Shown piece by piece: positions 35,611 through 44,327 of a DNA stretch of 64,000 nt. A program made the position numbers and the translations under genes. This DNA comes from Nitrosomonas sp. (lineage in GTDB: Bacteria; Pseudomonadota; Gammaproteobacteria; Burkholderiales; Nitrosomonadaceae): NCBI GenBank assembly GCA_016703745.1, contig JADJBK010000006.1:930001-994000 (forward strand), written 5' to 3'. The notes beneath the pieces were generated by a model, which saw only the letters and a program-made list of their open reading frames with translations, had not been told where the DNA came from and did not search any database. Numbering within the stretch: position 1 is the stretch's first letter; each line of letters begins with the position of its first letter.

Positions 35611-37739
35611 TCAGTGTGCATGATCTCCGGGTGGCGGCATGATTTCGTCTTCCTGATTGAGCATGGATATCTGCAGAGTCAACGCACTTATATTTGACCA
35701 GCCAAATCCTTCAAACTGACCGACCCATCTGGCACGCATATAGCCGAAACGATCAATCAAAAATTCCATATGCCCAGGGATGATTCCTTGCCCTAAAAGA
35801 TCGGGAACCGTTCTTACCCTGCGATATAGCAGGTAAGTGTTTTTGATTTCCTGCCAGCCATCAGTCAGTAATGAAAAAGGAATGGCTGCTGATGCATGGA
35901 TGAATTGTTGAGCATCGGATTCATTCATTGGAACGACCAGTATTTCGGTATTCAGCGTCATTCCAATTTCCTGATAGGCTGCGACCAGTTGATTGAGACG
36001 CTGCTGGGAATGGGGCCATGAAAACAAAACCAGCAGCACATTTTTTTGAAAACGAAAATCTTTGATACTTTTTACTGAGCCAGCATGTGTACTATAGGAA
36101 AAAACGGGTGCTGCGACAGCAGGTTTTTCAGGAAGAATCATGCTTCCCAATAATCGTGCGTCGAAACCCCTCGATAATGCGTGAAGATAATTGACAATAT
36201 CCCAGCGAGCTTCTTCAGAAAGGAGCGCAGCATACCCTGGCATATCAGTTCCAGGAATTCCGTGAGATATCCAGTGAAAAAATTTCCTACCGTATGTTTC
36301 GCGGTATGAGGCTCAGTTAACAAGTCGGCTGGCAGACTGGTCAACGTGCCTGCGCGTATACCATTACCTTTGCCCTGAGGTCCATGGCAACTGGCGCAAT
36401 GCTCAGCAAATAGTTGTGAACCGTTAGAAATCGATATCGTGTCAAGTGGAATCAGTGGTTTTTGATAAGTTGTGGGATAAGCTTCGATGGCAAATGGTGG
36501 CAGAGCAATCACCAGTGCAGTCACCACTAATCCGCTCGGGACAAGAATACGAGTCCGGCGGCGCCAGTTTTCTTTGATACTCACGCCAAAAACTATCAGT
36601 GCAACAGCGAGTAACGCAGCACCAAACCAGAATTTTTCCTGTACGTCCGGTTCATCCCAATTTGTATCAAACACAAAGCGGAAAGGAAAAGGCCAGTTTG
36701 TGATGATGGCGTGTTTGGCAGGAAGTGTATTTGCCAGCATTGTTGCGACCAGCAATAATATTAGCGCGAGAGCAAGTTCGATCGTTACCCATTTTCTTAG
36801 ATGCAAGGCAGCCTGGATTGTCTGTTTCGTATCTTGGGCTTGTGAAAACAAGGGTAGCCATCGGTGGCGAGCCTGATAAGCAATACTCAAAATAACTGCC
36901 AGCAGCACCAGCTTGATACTCAATAACCAACCATAGGAGCTGGAAACCAGGGTATGGTAGTAGCCATCCACCATGCGATCAGCGACCACTAAACCAGTAG
37001 CCATCAGCAGCAACATCACCGGCAGTGCAAATGTAGAAAATTTTCTAAGATGGATGGCAACCTCCAAATGTGAAATTTTCTCGAACTGACTGCAGCCATC
37101 AACCAAAATAAATATAAAAGCAGGCAGTGCGCCGAACCAAATTCCTGCCAACAGAATATGCAACGCATAGGGCGCGATTGAACCGACAGATATGTCTTCT
37201 GCTCCCGAATGACTCAGCAGCGATCCTGCAATCAAGGGAAGTGAAGCGACCAATGCACACAAAACATAATGCCAGCGAGTACGGGGAATTTTCTGGATAG
37301 ACAAAATGGTGCCCATCAGCAAAAATACCAGCATCAGCACGACTAACCATATATGTCCAACCCATGTCTGCATTACCAGCTTAAGCCATGCGCCCGGACT
37401 CCAAACATTGGATACCATGCCGGTTGCCTCGCCCGTTGTGGTGGAGAGAATTCCCAGCATGCTCACTAACATCACCATGACCAGCCATGGGAAGCTTTTT
37501 TCCAACTTTACTGTCCAGTAAGCACTGGATAATGGTTTTCGTTGATCGACCATGGCAAGAAATACAAAACTACCCAGTAGAATCAAATTTGCAGTCAGTT
37601 GGAACCAATGGAACAGAACAGAAAAGGTCTTAATCAATATGTAAGGAAATGTTTTTTGTGGATAACGGCGTATTGTAACGAAATATGGATTTTCAGAGAT
37701 ACCCTTAATTAAATTCAAATAATAATTTGAAAGTAGCAT
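35611..37739 (-). pseudogene. Full-length CopD-cytochrome c-thioredoxin-like fusion gene with one frameshift
   Basis: About 709 codons if one base is restored. Residues about 35-360 form a CopD-type membrane domain with around eight helices (for example GSLLSHSGAEDISVGSIAPY and GIWFGALPAF), a family linked to copper uptake. A further helix leads to a cytochrome c domain with CASCH and an axial Met region (GTDMPGYAALLS), then a thioredoxin-like domain ending PPPGDHAH. A run of 6 A at 36277-36282 (7 in all other copies) shifts the frame just past NFF. This is the only complete version here and would be the parent of the fragments at 265, 3475, 7280 and 22259. A sequencing error would restore a functional gene. 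Confidence 0.8.
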
Positions 37740-37806
37740 TGATAAAGATGCATCGCTCGGCCATTATTTATGTAGATTTTAAATTTTTACAGGTCTTAGG
37801 AAGCTA

Positions 37807-38676
37807 ATGCGGTATTTCCTTCGTATATTTTCAGTGATTATCTGTTTAGTGTTTCTACTAGCCAGTTGCAGCATGGTTCGCTTGAGTTATTCCCAAGGGC
37901 CACATCTGGCAAGATGGTGGCTTGATCGGTATGCCAATTTTAGTCATGAGCAGGAGCCACTTGTTAAAGACGCGATTCATCAATGGTTTGAATGGCATCG
38001 GGAAACTCAACTTTCTGAATATGCCGACTGGCTGGCCAGACTCCGTGATCAGCTCAATGATTCGATCACCCCCACGCAGGTTTGTCACTGGTCCGAAGAA
38101 TTGCGAAGCATCCTATCACCAGCCATTGATTATTCATTGCGGCTCAGTGTGCCCATAGTCGTCAGTTTGAATAAAATACAACTGCACCATATCGAGCGCC
38201 GTTTTTCCAAAAACAATGACGAACTTCGCCACAATTACCTGCAATCTGATCTTGATACTCGGCTGGAGGCTTCGATTAAGCGGACTGCCAAGCGTATCGA
38301 GAATTTTTATGGCGAGATTGATAAGGAACAACGAGCCTTGATTAAGGCTGGTATCGTTTCCTCACCCTTTGACCCCGAAGTTTGGTTTATGGAACAAAAA
38401 CGCAATCAGCGTCAAGTGTTAATGACGATCCATGAATTAACCAGCGAGCCAATCAAAGACGAATCGGCTATCACGATGCTACGTACTTTGGCAGCCCGGT
38501 TTGCTGATTCCGATGATAGCAACTACCGTATTTATCAAGCTGAGTTGATGGAATACAACTGCGCTTTTGCAGCGCGCATTCACAACAGCACCCACTCCCG
38601 TCAACGTCAGTACGCTTTCAAAAAGTTTAGAAACTGGGAAAATGATCTGCGTACACTGATAGCCAGTGGCCACTGA
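37807..38676 (+). CDS. DUF6279-family lipoprotein
   Basis: 289 residues. Lipoprotein signal with lipobox LLASC (lipidated Cys at about 21). The mature part starts SYSQGPHLARWWLDRYANF, a hallmark of the DUF6279 family, and is then largely helical and charged. Function is unknown in the family. It is transcribed divergently from copD with a 67-bp gap, and convergent with the glycosyltransferase at 38721. Confidence 0.8.
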   Translation: MRYFLRIFSVIICLVFLLASCSMVRLSYSQGPHLARWWLDRYANFSHEQEPLVKDAIHQWFEWHRETQLSEYADWLARLRDQLNDSITPTQVCHWSEELRSILSPAIDYSLRLSVPIVVSLNKIQLHHIERRFSKNNDELRHNYLQSDLDTRLEASIKRTAKRIENFYGEIDKEQRALIKAGIVSSPFDPEVWFMEQKRNQRQVLMTIHELTSEPIKDESAITMLRTLAARFADSDDSNYRIYQAELMEYNCAFAARIHNSTHSRQRQYAFKKFRNWENDLRTLIASGH

Positions 38677-38720
38677 TCCGCATGGGTTTAGTACCTTGCT
38701 CAAAATGAGGCGAATCAGTT

Positions 38721-39446
38721 TTAACGCCTGCCGTCGTACCAGATAGATAGGTGTTTTTTGTTTTGCAGCGTACGCCAGGGGCTCAGCAACAAACGAAAGA
38801 ACTGAGAGAATATTTCTCGGCTACTATACAGCTCAACTTTTCTCGGAGAAGTCTCAATGGGGTGTTTCCGCAAAATGGTGAAAGTCAGCCGGTGTGCCCG
38901 TCCCCATTTTTTCAGCTTTTGACTCAGATCCACTTCTTCCGCAGCATAAAGTGTTTGATTAAACCCGCCTACCTCATGGAAAGCTTTGGCATTACAAACA
39001 ATCAGCGCGCCCGCTGCCCATTTAAACATGATTGATAATATTGTCCAAAAATGCAACAATCCTGCCGCCCACCATGGTAGATTGGGCATATACAGTGTGC
39101 TGCCAGCACCCACGTGCTTACCCTCTGCGATCAATCGAAAAATATCATCTACCAGTGCAGCATTAAGTAAACAATCAGCATCAAGAAACAGCAGCCAGTC
39201 GCCACTGGCAGCATTTGCCCCTGCTGCCCGAGCGCGCGCGATCTGATTAACAGGCTCAAAAATGACCCTGGCGCCAGCCTCCGAAGCCAGTAACGCCGTC
39301 TTGTCAGTCGAATTGTTGTCAACGACAATAATCTCATGTAAAAAGCCATGCGAACCATTAGCGGCAAGGGCTTCATCAACTGATTTGAGACATGCCACGA
39401 TCAGTCGGTCTTCATTAAAAGCAGGGATAATAATTGAAACAAGCAT
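38721..39446 (-). CDS. Family 2 glycosyltransferase
   Basis: 241 residues, GT-A fold. VSIIIPAFNEDRLI starts the nucleotide-binding part, VVDNNSTDKTA gives the first conserved Asp, and FLDADCLL is the DxD metal site at about 95-97. A hydrophobic segment at about 130-155 (LLHFWTILSIMFKWAAGAL) may attach it to the membrane. It transfers a sugar from a nucleotide donor; the acceptor cannot be inferred. The next gene upstream on the same strand (39480) is a cytochrome lipoprotein. Confidence 0.85.
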   Translation of the reverse strand: MLVSIIIPAFNEDRLIVACLKSVDEALAANGSHGFLHEIIVVDNNSTDKTALLASEAGARVIFEPVNQIARARAAGANAASGDWLLFLDADCLLNAALVDDIFRLIAEGKHVGAGSTLYMPNLPWWAAGLLHFWTILSIMFKWAAGALIVCNAKAFHEVGGFNQTLYAAEEVDLSQKLKKWGRAHRLTFTILRKHPIETSPRKVELYSSREIFSQFFRLLLSPWRTLQNKKHLSIWYDGRR

Positions 39447-39479
39447 CTTTCCGTCCGGTTATGAATTATCGAATCAGGA

Positions 39480-40154
39480 TTATCTTATAGACATCGGTAC
39501 GTGAAGCAAGGCACGGGGATTTTTCAAGGCAACCGGATTACGCACTCCGTGAGGGTTTCTGATTGCACACGGATTTTTGCTTCTGCAAGGATTCAAATGT
39601 GATTTCTGGAATGCTTTCTGAACCTTGGTGGTATAGGTTGTCAACGCGGCGAGCGACCGGGAATTCCACATCAGTGGCTCGGCTTTCATCGATGTCATCA
39701 TGCAGAGTTGCACCATTTCATCAAGTTCAATCTGGTCAAGGCCAGTACGATTACTCGCCATGGCGACGAAATGAGGGTAAGGCTGCATAAAAGTAGGCTG
39801 GAACAGATTGCCATCCTGATGGCAACTCTGGCAGGAATGTCCATTGGTGCTGGAACTCTTATCGTTGTAGAGTTTTTCACCGTATTCCAGCAAATCAGTC
39901 TGATTGCCTTGATAAGGACGATAGTTAACTGGCCGGGTAATTTTGTCTGGGTTGATTTTTATGGCCGCGCAGGGATTTTTTTTTACAGCCGGATTTCTGA
40001 TTACATCAGGATTAGTTTGTATTTGTGTACGTGGAACACAGGGACGACATAAGGAAGTACAGCCAATCAGCGAAATGCCCAACGTAGCAGCCAGCAGACT
40101 ATTTGAAACCAGTGCGGCGTTTGTTTTCTTTAATTTGAAGGTGGTCATTTTCAT
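39480..40154 (-). CDS. Cytochrome c-like lipoprotein with NPxxx(K/R) hexapeptide repeats
   Basis: 224 residues. The signal peptide ends in a lipobox LIGC (Cys32). One heme-binding site CQSCH lies at 108-112, with candidate axial Met residues in MVQLCMMTSMK. On each side is a hexapeptide repeat beginning with Asn-Pro: at residues 48, 54 and 60 before the heme domain, and at 188, 194, 200, 206 and 212 after it (NPCRSKNPCAIRNPHGVRNP). Similar KNPCAA-type repeats occur, as I recall, in hypothetical cytochromes of nitrifiers and methanotrophs. Likely a periplasmic electron carrier tethered to a membrane. Function of the repeats is unknown. Confidence 0.75.
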   Translation of the reverse strand: MKMTTFKLKKTNAALVSNSLLAATLGISLIGCTSLCRPCVPRTQIQTNPDVIRNPAVKKNPCAAIKINPDKITRPVNYRPYQGNQTDLLEYGEKLYNDKSSSTNGHSCQSCHQDGNLFQPTFMQPYPHFVAMASNRTGLDQIELDEMVQLCMMTSMKAEPLMWNSRSLAALTTYTTKVQKAFQKSHLNPCRSKNPCAIRNPHGVRNPVALKNPRALLHVPMSIR

Positions 40155-40301
40155 CCTCTCATTATAAAAAATGCAAGTTCAAACAAAGCGATATAAAATG
40201 CAGCACTTTACCGGCTTTCCTGTGTGATGACGTGATAATTTTCAGCATGTCAGTTGGGTGCGCTGTCAACATAACCTTGTTATCAACTTACTGTAGCTCA
40301 T

Positions 40302-40754
40302 ATGATCTGGAAACCCAATGTTACCGTTGCTGCCATTATTGAACAAAATGGTAAATTTCTATTGGTGGAAGAAACTCCCAATGGAGTGGATCTTCGCCTC
40401 AATCAACCCGCAGGGCATTTGGAAGCAGGTGAGACCTTATCCAATGCCTGCAGCCGAGAAGTACTCGAAGAGACAGGCTATACTTTTTTACCGGTTGCGT
40501 TGACTGGAATTTATCACTGGCGTGCCAAACAGAACAATACTACTTATCTCCGTTTTACTTATATCGGTAACGTTACTGGGTACGACCCCCAAAGAGAACT
40601 GGATAAGGGTATTCTGCGCGCAGTCTGGCTGACAATAGATGAAGTCCGTGAGAAGCAGCCTATGCATCGTAGTCCAATAGTTCTGCAATCCATTGAAGAT
40701 TACCTGGCAGGCAAACGTTACCCGCTAGATTTGTTAACAAGTGGTGTTCTCTAG
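40302..40754 (+). CDS. nudJ: Nudix hydrolase, NudJ-like
   Basis: 150 residues. The Nudix box GHLEAGETLSNACSREVLEETGY fits GX5EX7REUXEEXGU exactly at about 39-61. The start MIWKPNVTVAAIIEQNGKFL and the end HRSPIVLQSIEDYLAG are typical of NudJ, a phosphatase acting on thiamin pyrophosphate precursors and nucleotides. It stands alone between a divergent cytochrome gene and an M16-like gene on the same strand. Confidence 0.85.
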   Translation: MIWKPNVTVAAIIEQNGKFLLVEETPNGVDLRLNQPAGHLEAGETLSNACSREVLEETGYTFLPVALTGIYHWRAKQNNTTYLRFTYIGNVTGYDPQRELDKGILRAVWLTIDEVREKQPMHRSPIVLQSIEDYLAGKRYPLDLLTSGVL

Positions 40755-40816
40755 GAGATGAAGCCTCTCCCAGAAATTAATGGCAATATTCGCATGACTA
40801 CGTTGTCCTATCGGGG

Positions 40817-42154
40817 ATGAAACAATATTTACTGACAAATGGTACCAATATGAAAATTCTAAAACTTGCTCTGGCTTTGTTGATAACCGCTCACACTCAA
40901 TGGGTCATGGCTTTTCTGCCGATCCAACACTGGCAAACACCCAGTGGAGTAAAAATCTATTTTGTCGAGACTCATGATCTGCCGATTCTCGACATTAGTA
41001 TCAATTTTGCAGCGGGCAGCAGTACCGATACGGCCGAGACTTCCGGTCGCGCGCAAATGGTGCAACGTTTGATGAGCCTGGGTGCAGGAAAGATGTCTGA
41101 GGACCAAATAGCAGAAACACTTGCTGACATTGGTGCACAGCTAGGCGGGCAGTTTGACCTGGATCGGGCAGGATTTTCACTACGCACGTTAAGCAGTCGA
41201 GCTGAGCGTACCAAGGCACTGGATATTATGGCGCGCATCATTCAGCATCCAGAATTTCCAGAGAGCATCCTTAACAGGGAGCGTGCTCGCACGCTTGCTT
41301 CCTTGCAGGAAGCAGACACCAAGCCGGGTGTTATTGCTGAACGCACCTTAATGAAAATGCTCTATGGCGCACATCCGTATGGATTACGCGGATCAGGTGA
41401 ATCTGCATCTTTAACAGCGCTGCAACGCGGCGATATAGTGGACTTTTATCGCAGTCATTACACCGCCAATCATGCTGTCATCGCTATTATTGGTGATGTC
41501 ACGCGTGATGAGGCTGATCAGATCGCGCAGTTATTGACCCGCGAACTTCCTGCAGGCCAACCTGTTGCCATATTGCCAGCTGTAAAAAAACCTGTGCCTA
41601 TGACACAAAAAATCGCACACCCAGCCTCACAAAGTCATATTCAGCTTGCTTATCCAGGACTGAGCCGGCATGACCCGGATTATTTTTCACTGCTGGTCGG
41701 CAACCACATACTCGGTGGCGGTGGTTTTGTATCGCGACTGGTAGAAGAAATCCGTCAGAAACGCGGATTGGTCTACAGTGTTTATAGTTCTTTTTCTCCC
41801 TACCAGCAGCAGGGTCCTTTCGAGATTGGCTTACAAACCAAGAAAGAACAGGCAGAACAGGCGCTTGAACTGACACAACAGGTGCTTAGAGATTTTGTAG
41901 AACAAGGCCCAAGTGATGAAGAATTACAGGCAGCCAAACAAAATATTGTCGGTGGTTTTCCGCTACGTATTGACAGTAACCGCAAGATTCTTGGATTCTT
42001 GTCCGTAATTGGTTTTTACCAGTTACCGTTGTCCTATCTGGAAGATTATGTGAAAGCAGTAGAACAGATAACGGTAGAACAGGTTCGAGATGCCTTCCGA
42101 CGTCGTATCGATCCAGCAGGAATGGTTGCAGTGATGGTTGGCACGGTTGATTGA
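40817..42154 (+). CDS. M16-family peptidase-like protein lacking the HxxEH site
   Basis: 445 residues, or 434 from a second ATG at 40850, which starts directly with a signal peptide (MKILKLALALLITAHTQWVMA). Two M16 half-domains are recognisable, with GGGGFVSRLVEEIRQKRGLVYSVYS in the second. Where active enzymes have HxxEH, this has GRAQMVQRL, so the zinc ligands and Glu are missing. In related bacteria such a protein is the non-catalytic partner encoded beside an active M16 peptidase. No active partner is next to it here. Probably periplasmic. Confidence 0.8.
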   Translation: MKQYLLTNGTNMKILKLALALLITAHTQWVMAFLPIQHWQTPSGVKIYFVETHDLPILDISINFAAGSSTDTAETSGRAQMVQRLMSLGAGKMSEDQIAETLADIGAQLGGQFDLDRAGFSLRTLSSRAERTKALDIMARIIQHPEFPESILNRERARTLASLQEADTKPGVIAERTLMKMLYGAHPYGLRGSGESASLTALQRGDIVDFYRSHYTANHAVIAIIGDVTRDEADQIAQLLTRELPAGQPVAILPAVKKPVPMTQKIAHPASQSHIQLAYPGLSRHDPDYFSLLVGNHILGGGGFVSRLVEEIRQKRGLVYSVYSSFSPYQQQGPFEIGLQTKKEQAEQALELTQQVLRDFVEQGPSDEELQAAKQNIVGGFPLRIDSNRKILGFLSVIGFYQLPLSYLEDYVKAVEQITVEQVRDAFRRRIDPAGMVAVMVGTVD

Positions 42155-42173
42155 TAGATATGGGTATAGTGGC

Positions 42174-42722
42174 ATGAGCAAAAAAGGGGTGGCACGTATT
42201 ATTGGAGGGGAGTGGCGGAGCCGTCTCATCGGCATTCCTGAAGGCGAACTCATTCGCCCGACACCCGACCGCGTGCGTGAGACTCTTTTTAATTGGCTGG
42301 GGCAGGATTTAACAGGTGCGGCTTGTCTGGATCTTTTTGCGGGCAGTGGTGCTCTGGGTTTTGAAGCGGCTTCAAGAGGTGCAGAAACTGTTGTCATGGT
42401 TGAGAAAGATACCACTGCGATGCGTTTTCTGCAGACATCTGTTACCAGCCTGGCTGCCAATAAAGTCAGCCTGGTGCACAAGCATGCGCCAACCTTTCTA
42501 AGGTATGATCAGAGCCATTATGACGTAATTTTTGTCGATCCTCCTTTTGATACCGATTTATTGCCCGAAGTATTACCCCAGCTGCCGGAAAGACTCTGTC
42601 CGGGTGGCTGTGTTTACGTTGAAAGTCGTAAAAAATTTGTGCCTGATGCCACCTGGACTATTTGGAAACAGAGTCGGGCGGGTAACGTTAATTACTGTCT
42701 TCTAAAATTAGCAAATGGATAA
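42174..42722 (+). CDS. rsmD: 16S rRNA (guanine966-N2)-methyltransferase
   Basis: 182 residues from the ATG at 42174 (MSKKGVARIIGGEWRSR). An earlier ATG at 42138 overlaps the previous gene and adds residues not usual in RsmD. SAM-binding motif LDLFAGSGALGFEA, catalytic FVDPPF, and the PTPDRVRETLFNWL signature of RsmD. Methylates G966 of 16S rRNA in the 30S subunit. Overlaps coaD by 8 bp, an arrangement conserved in many bacteria. Confidence 0.95.
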   Translation: MSKKGVARIIGGEWRSRLIGIPEGELIRPTPDRVRETLFNWLGQDLTGAACLDLFAGSGALGFEAASRGAETVVMVEKDTTAMRFLQTSVTSLAANKVSLVHKHAPTFLRYDQSHYDVIFVDPPFDTDLLPEVLPQLPERLCPGGCVYVESRKKFVPDATWTIWKQSRAGNVNYCLLKLANG

Positions 42723-43194
42723 GGCTATTTACCCCGGAACTTTCGACCCCATTACCCGTGGACACGAAGATTTAGTACAACGAGCCTCAAAATTATTCGA
42801 TCGGGTAATTGTGGCAGTAGCAGCGGGTGGCATTAAGACACCCTGCTTTACACTGGATGAGCGCGTGCAGATGGCAACAACTGTACTCGCTCAGTATTCC
42901 AATGTTGTTGTAACTGGATTTACAGGACTATTGATGGAATTTGCACAGCAACAACAAGCCCGTATCATTGTGCGTGGATTGCGTGCGGTTTCTGATTTTG
43001 AATATGAGTTTCAACTGGCAGGAATGAATCGTGGTTTGTATCCAGAAGTGGAAACTATTTTTTTAACACCATCCGAACAGTACATGTTTGTTTCTGCCAC
43101 CATCGTGCGCGAAGTGGCAAGACTGGGAGGAGATATGAATAAATTTGTTCATCCAGCGGTTGCCGCACAATTGAAAAAATTAGTTAAACAATAG
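42715..43194 (+). CDS. coaD: Phosphopantetheine adenylyltransferase
   Basis: 159 residues, usual length. The nucleotidyltransferase motif is YPGTFDPITRGH (residues 6-17, T/HxGH type) and the second motif is SATIVREVARLGG. Joins ATP and 4'-phosphopantetheine into dephospho-CoA, the fourth step from pantothenate to CoA. Translationally coupled to rsmD; a ferredoxin gene follows 13 bp later. Confidence 0.97.
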   Translation: MDKAIYPGTFDPITRGHEDLVQRASKLFDRVIVAVAAGGIKTPCFTLDERVQMATTVLAQYSNVVVTGFTGLLMEFAQQQQARIIVRGLRAVSDFEYEFQLAGMNRGLYPEVETIFLTPSEQYMFVSATIVREVARLGGDMNKFVHPAVAAQLKKLVKQ

Positions 43195-43207
43195 AAATCG
43201 AGAAAGA

Positions 43208-43477
43208 ATGGCCTTAATTATTACTGATGAATGCATTAATTGCGATGTATGTGAACCTGAATGTCCCAATCGGGCCATTTCACAAGGTGAGGAAATTTAT
43301 GAAATCAACCCTGACCTCTGCACAGAATGTGTGGGCCACTACGACCTCCCGCAATGTGTAGAGGTCTGCCCCGTGAGTTGTATCGTAACGGACCCGGATA
43401 GAACCGAGAGTCAAGATCAGTTACTGGACAAATATCATGCGCTTACTGCTGCCGGGACCCCAACTCCTCGGGAATAG
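43208..43477 (+). CDS. 2[4Fe-4S] ferredoxin, YfhL type
   Basis: 89 residues. Two cluster motifs: CINCDVCEPECP at about 9-20 and CTECVGHYDLPQCVEVCP at about 38-55, the latter with the insertion between second and third Cys seen in YfhL/Alvin-type ferredoxins. Transfers electrons in the cytoplasm. Together with rsmD and coaD it forms a betaproteobacterial gene string. The last 35 bp overlap the 3' end of yggS on the opposite strand. Confidence 0.92.
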   Translation: MALIITDECINCDVCEPECPNRAISQGEEIYEINPDLCTECVGHYDLPQCVEVCPVSCIVTDPDRTESQDQLLDKYHALTAAGTPTPRE

Positions 43478-44162
43478 CATAACGTCGTGGTCCAAAAATT
43501 GCGGTACCAATTCTGACCATGGTTGCCCCTTCAGCAACAGCATTTTCGAGATCCTCAGACATACCCATTGACAACGTATCAAGATTGAAACCCTGTTGAT
43601 TGAGCTGCTCAAATATCTCGCGCAACTGTTGAAATTGTTCCCGCTGCAGCGCGGTCACGGCGGTCAGTTCAGGTACCGCCATCAATCCTCGTAATTGTAG
43701 TTGCGGCAGCTCGCTGATATAAGCTGCCAGTTCGGCTACCTTCTCTGGATCGACGCCACTTTTAGTGATCTCACCGCTGACATTAACTTGCACGCATACC
43801 TGCAGTGGGGGCAATGTGTCTGGCCTGGCCGCAGACAGGCGATTAGCAATTTTTTCCCGATCAATGCCATGCACCCAGGCAAAATTTTCCGCAATTGGTT
43901 TGGTTTTATTGCTCTGAATCGGACCGATAAAATGCCACTCAATCGGCAAATCAGCCAACGCTTTTATTTTTACCAGTCCTTCCTGTAGATAATTTTCACC
44001 AAACACAGTCTGGCCTACCTCCCACGCTGCTCTCAGATTTTCCGGCGGATTGGTTTTGCTGGCAGCCAGCAGCTGGATAGTTTGTGGGTCGCGTCCACAC
44101 TGCTTGGCAGCATCCGCAATACGGGCTTTAACGGCTTGTAAACGATCGGCAATCGAAGTCAT
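43443..44162 (-). CDS. yggS: PLP homeostasis protein (YggS/PROSC family)
   Basis: About 239 residues from the ATG at 44160-44162 (MTSIADRLQAVKARI); an upstream ATG would add 23 unusual residues. Lys of LLAASKTNPP at about 37 is the PLP-binding residue. GENYLQE, HFIGPIQSNK and LSMGMSEDLENAVAEGATMVRIG are family signatures. Binds pyridoxal phosphate and buffers it, with no known enzyme activity. Divergent from pilT with 165 bp between them, a gene order common in proteobacteria. Confidence 0.95.
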   Translation of the reverse strand: MTSIADRLQAVKARIADAAKQCGRDPQTIQLLAASKTNPPENLRAAWEVGQTVFGENYLQEGLVKIKALADLPIEWHFIGPIQSNKTKPIAENFAWVHGIDREKIANRLSAARPDTLPPLQVCVQVNVSGEITKSGVDPEKVAELAAYISELPQLQLRGLMAVPELTAVTALQREQFQQLREIFEQLNQQGFNLDTLSMGMSEDLENAVAEGATMVRIGTAIFGPRRYAIPEELGSRQQ

Positions 44163-44327
44163 GATTGAGTGGTCAGTCCAATAAAAATACAAATAAAAAA
44201 TTGATAGCGCGGGAATATCTGGGCGCCGCACTCAGTGAGCGCTAAATTTACACCAAAATATTCCGTATTACCTCAGGTCAGCCAGTTGCAACGAAAATTC
44301 ACCAGTCAGGAAAAAGGAATCAAACGG

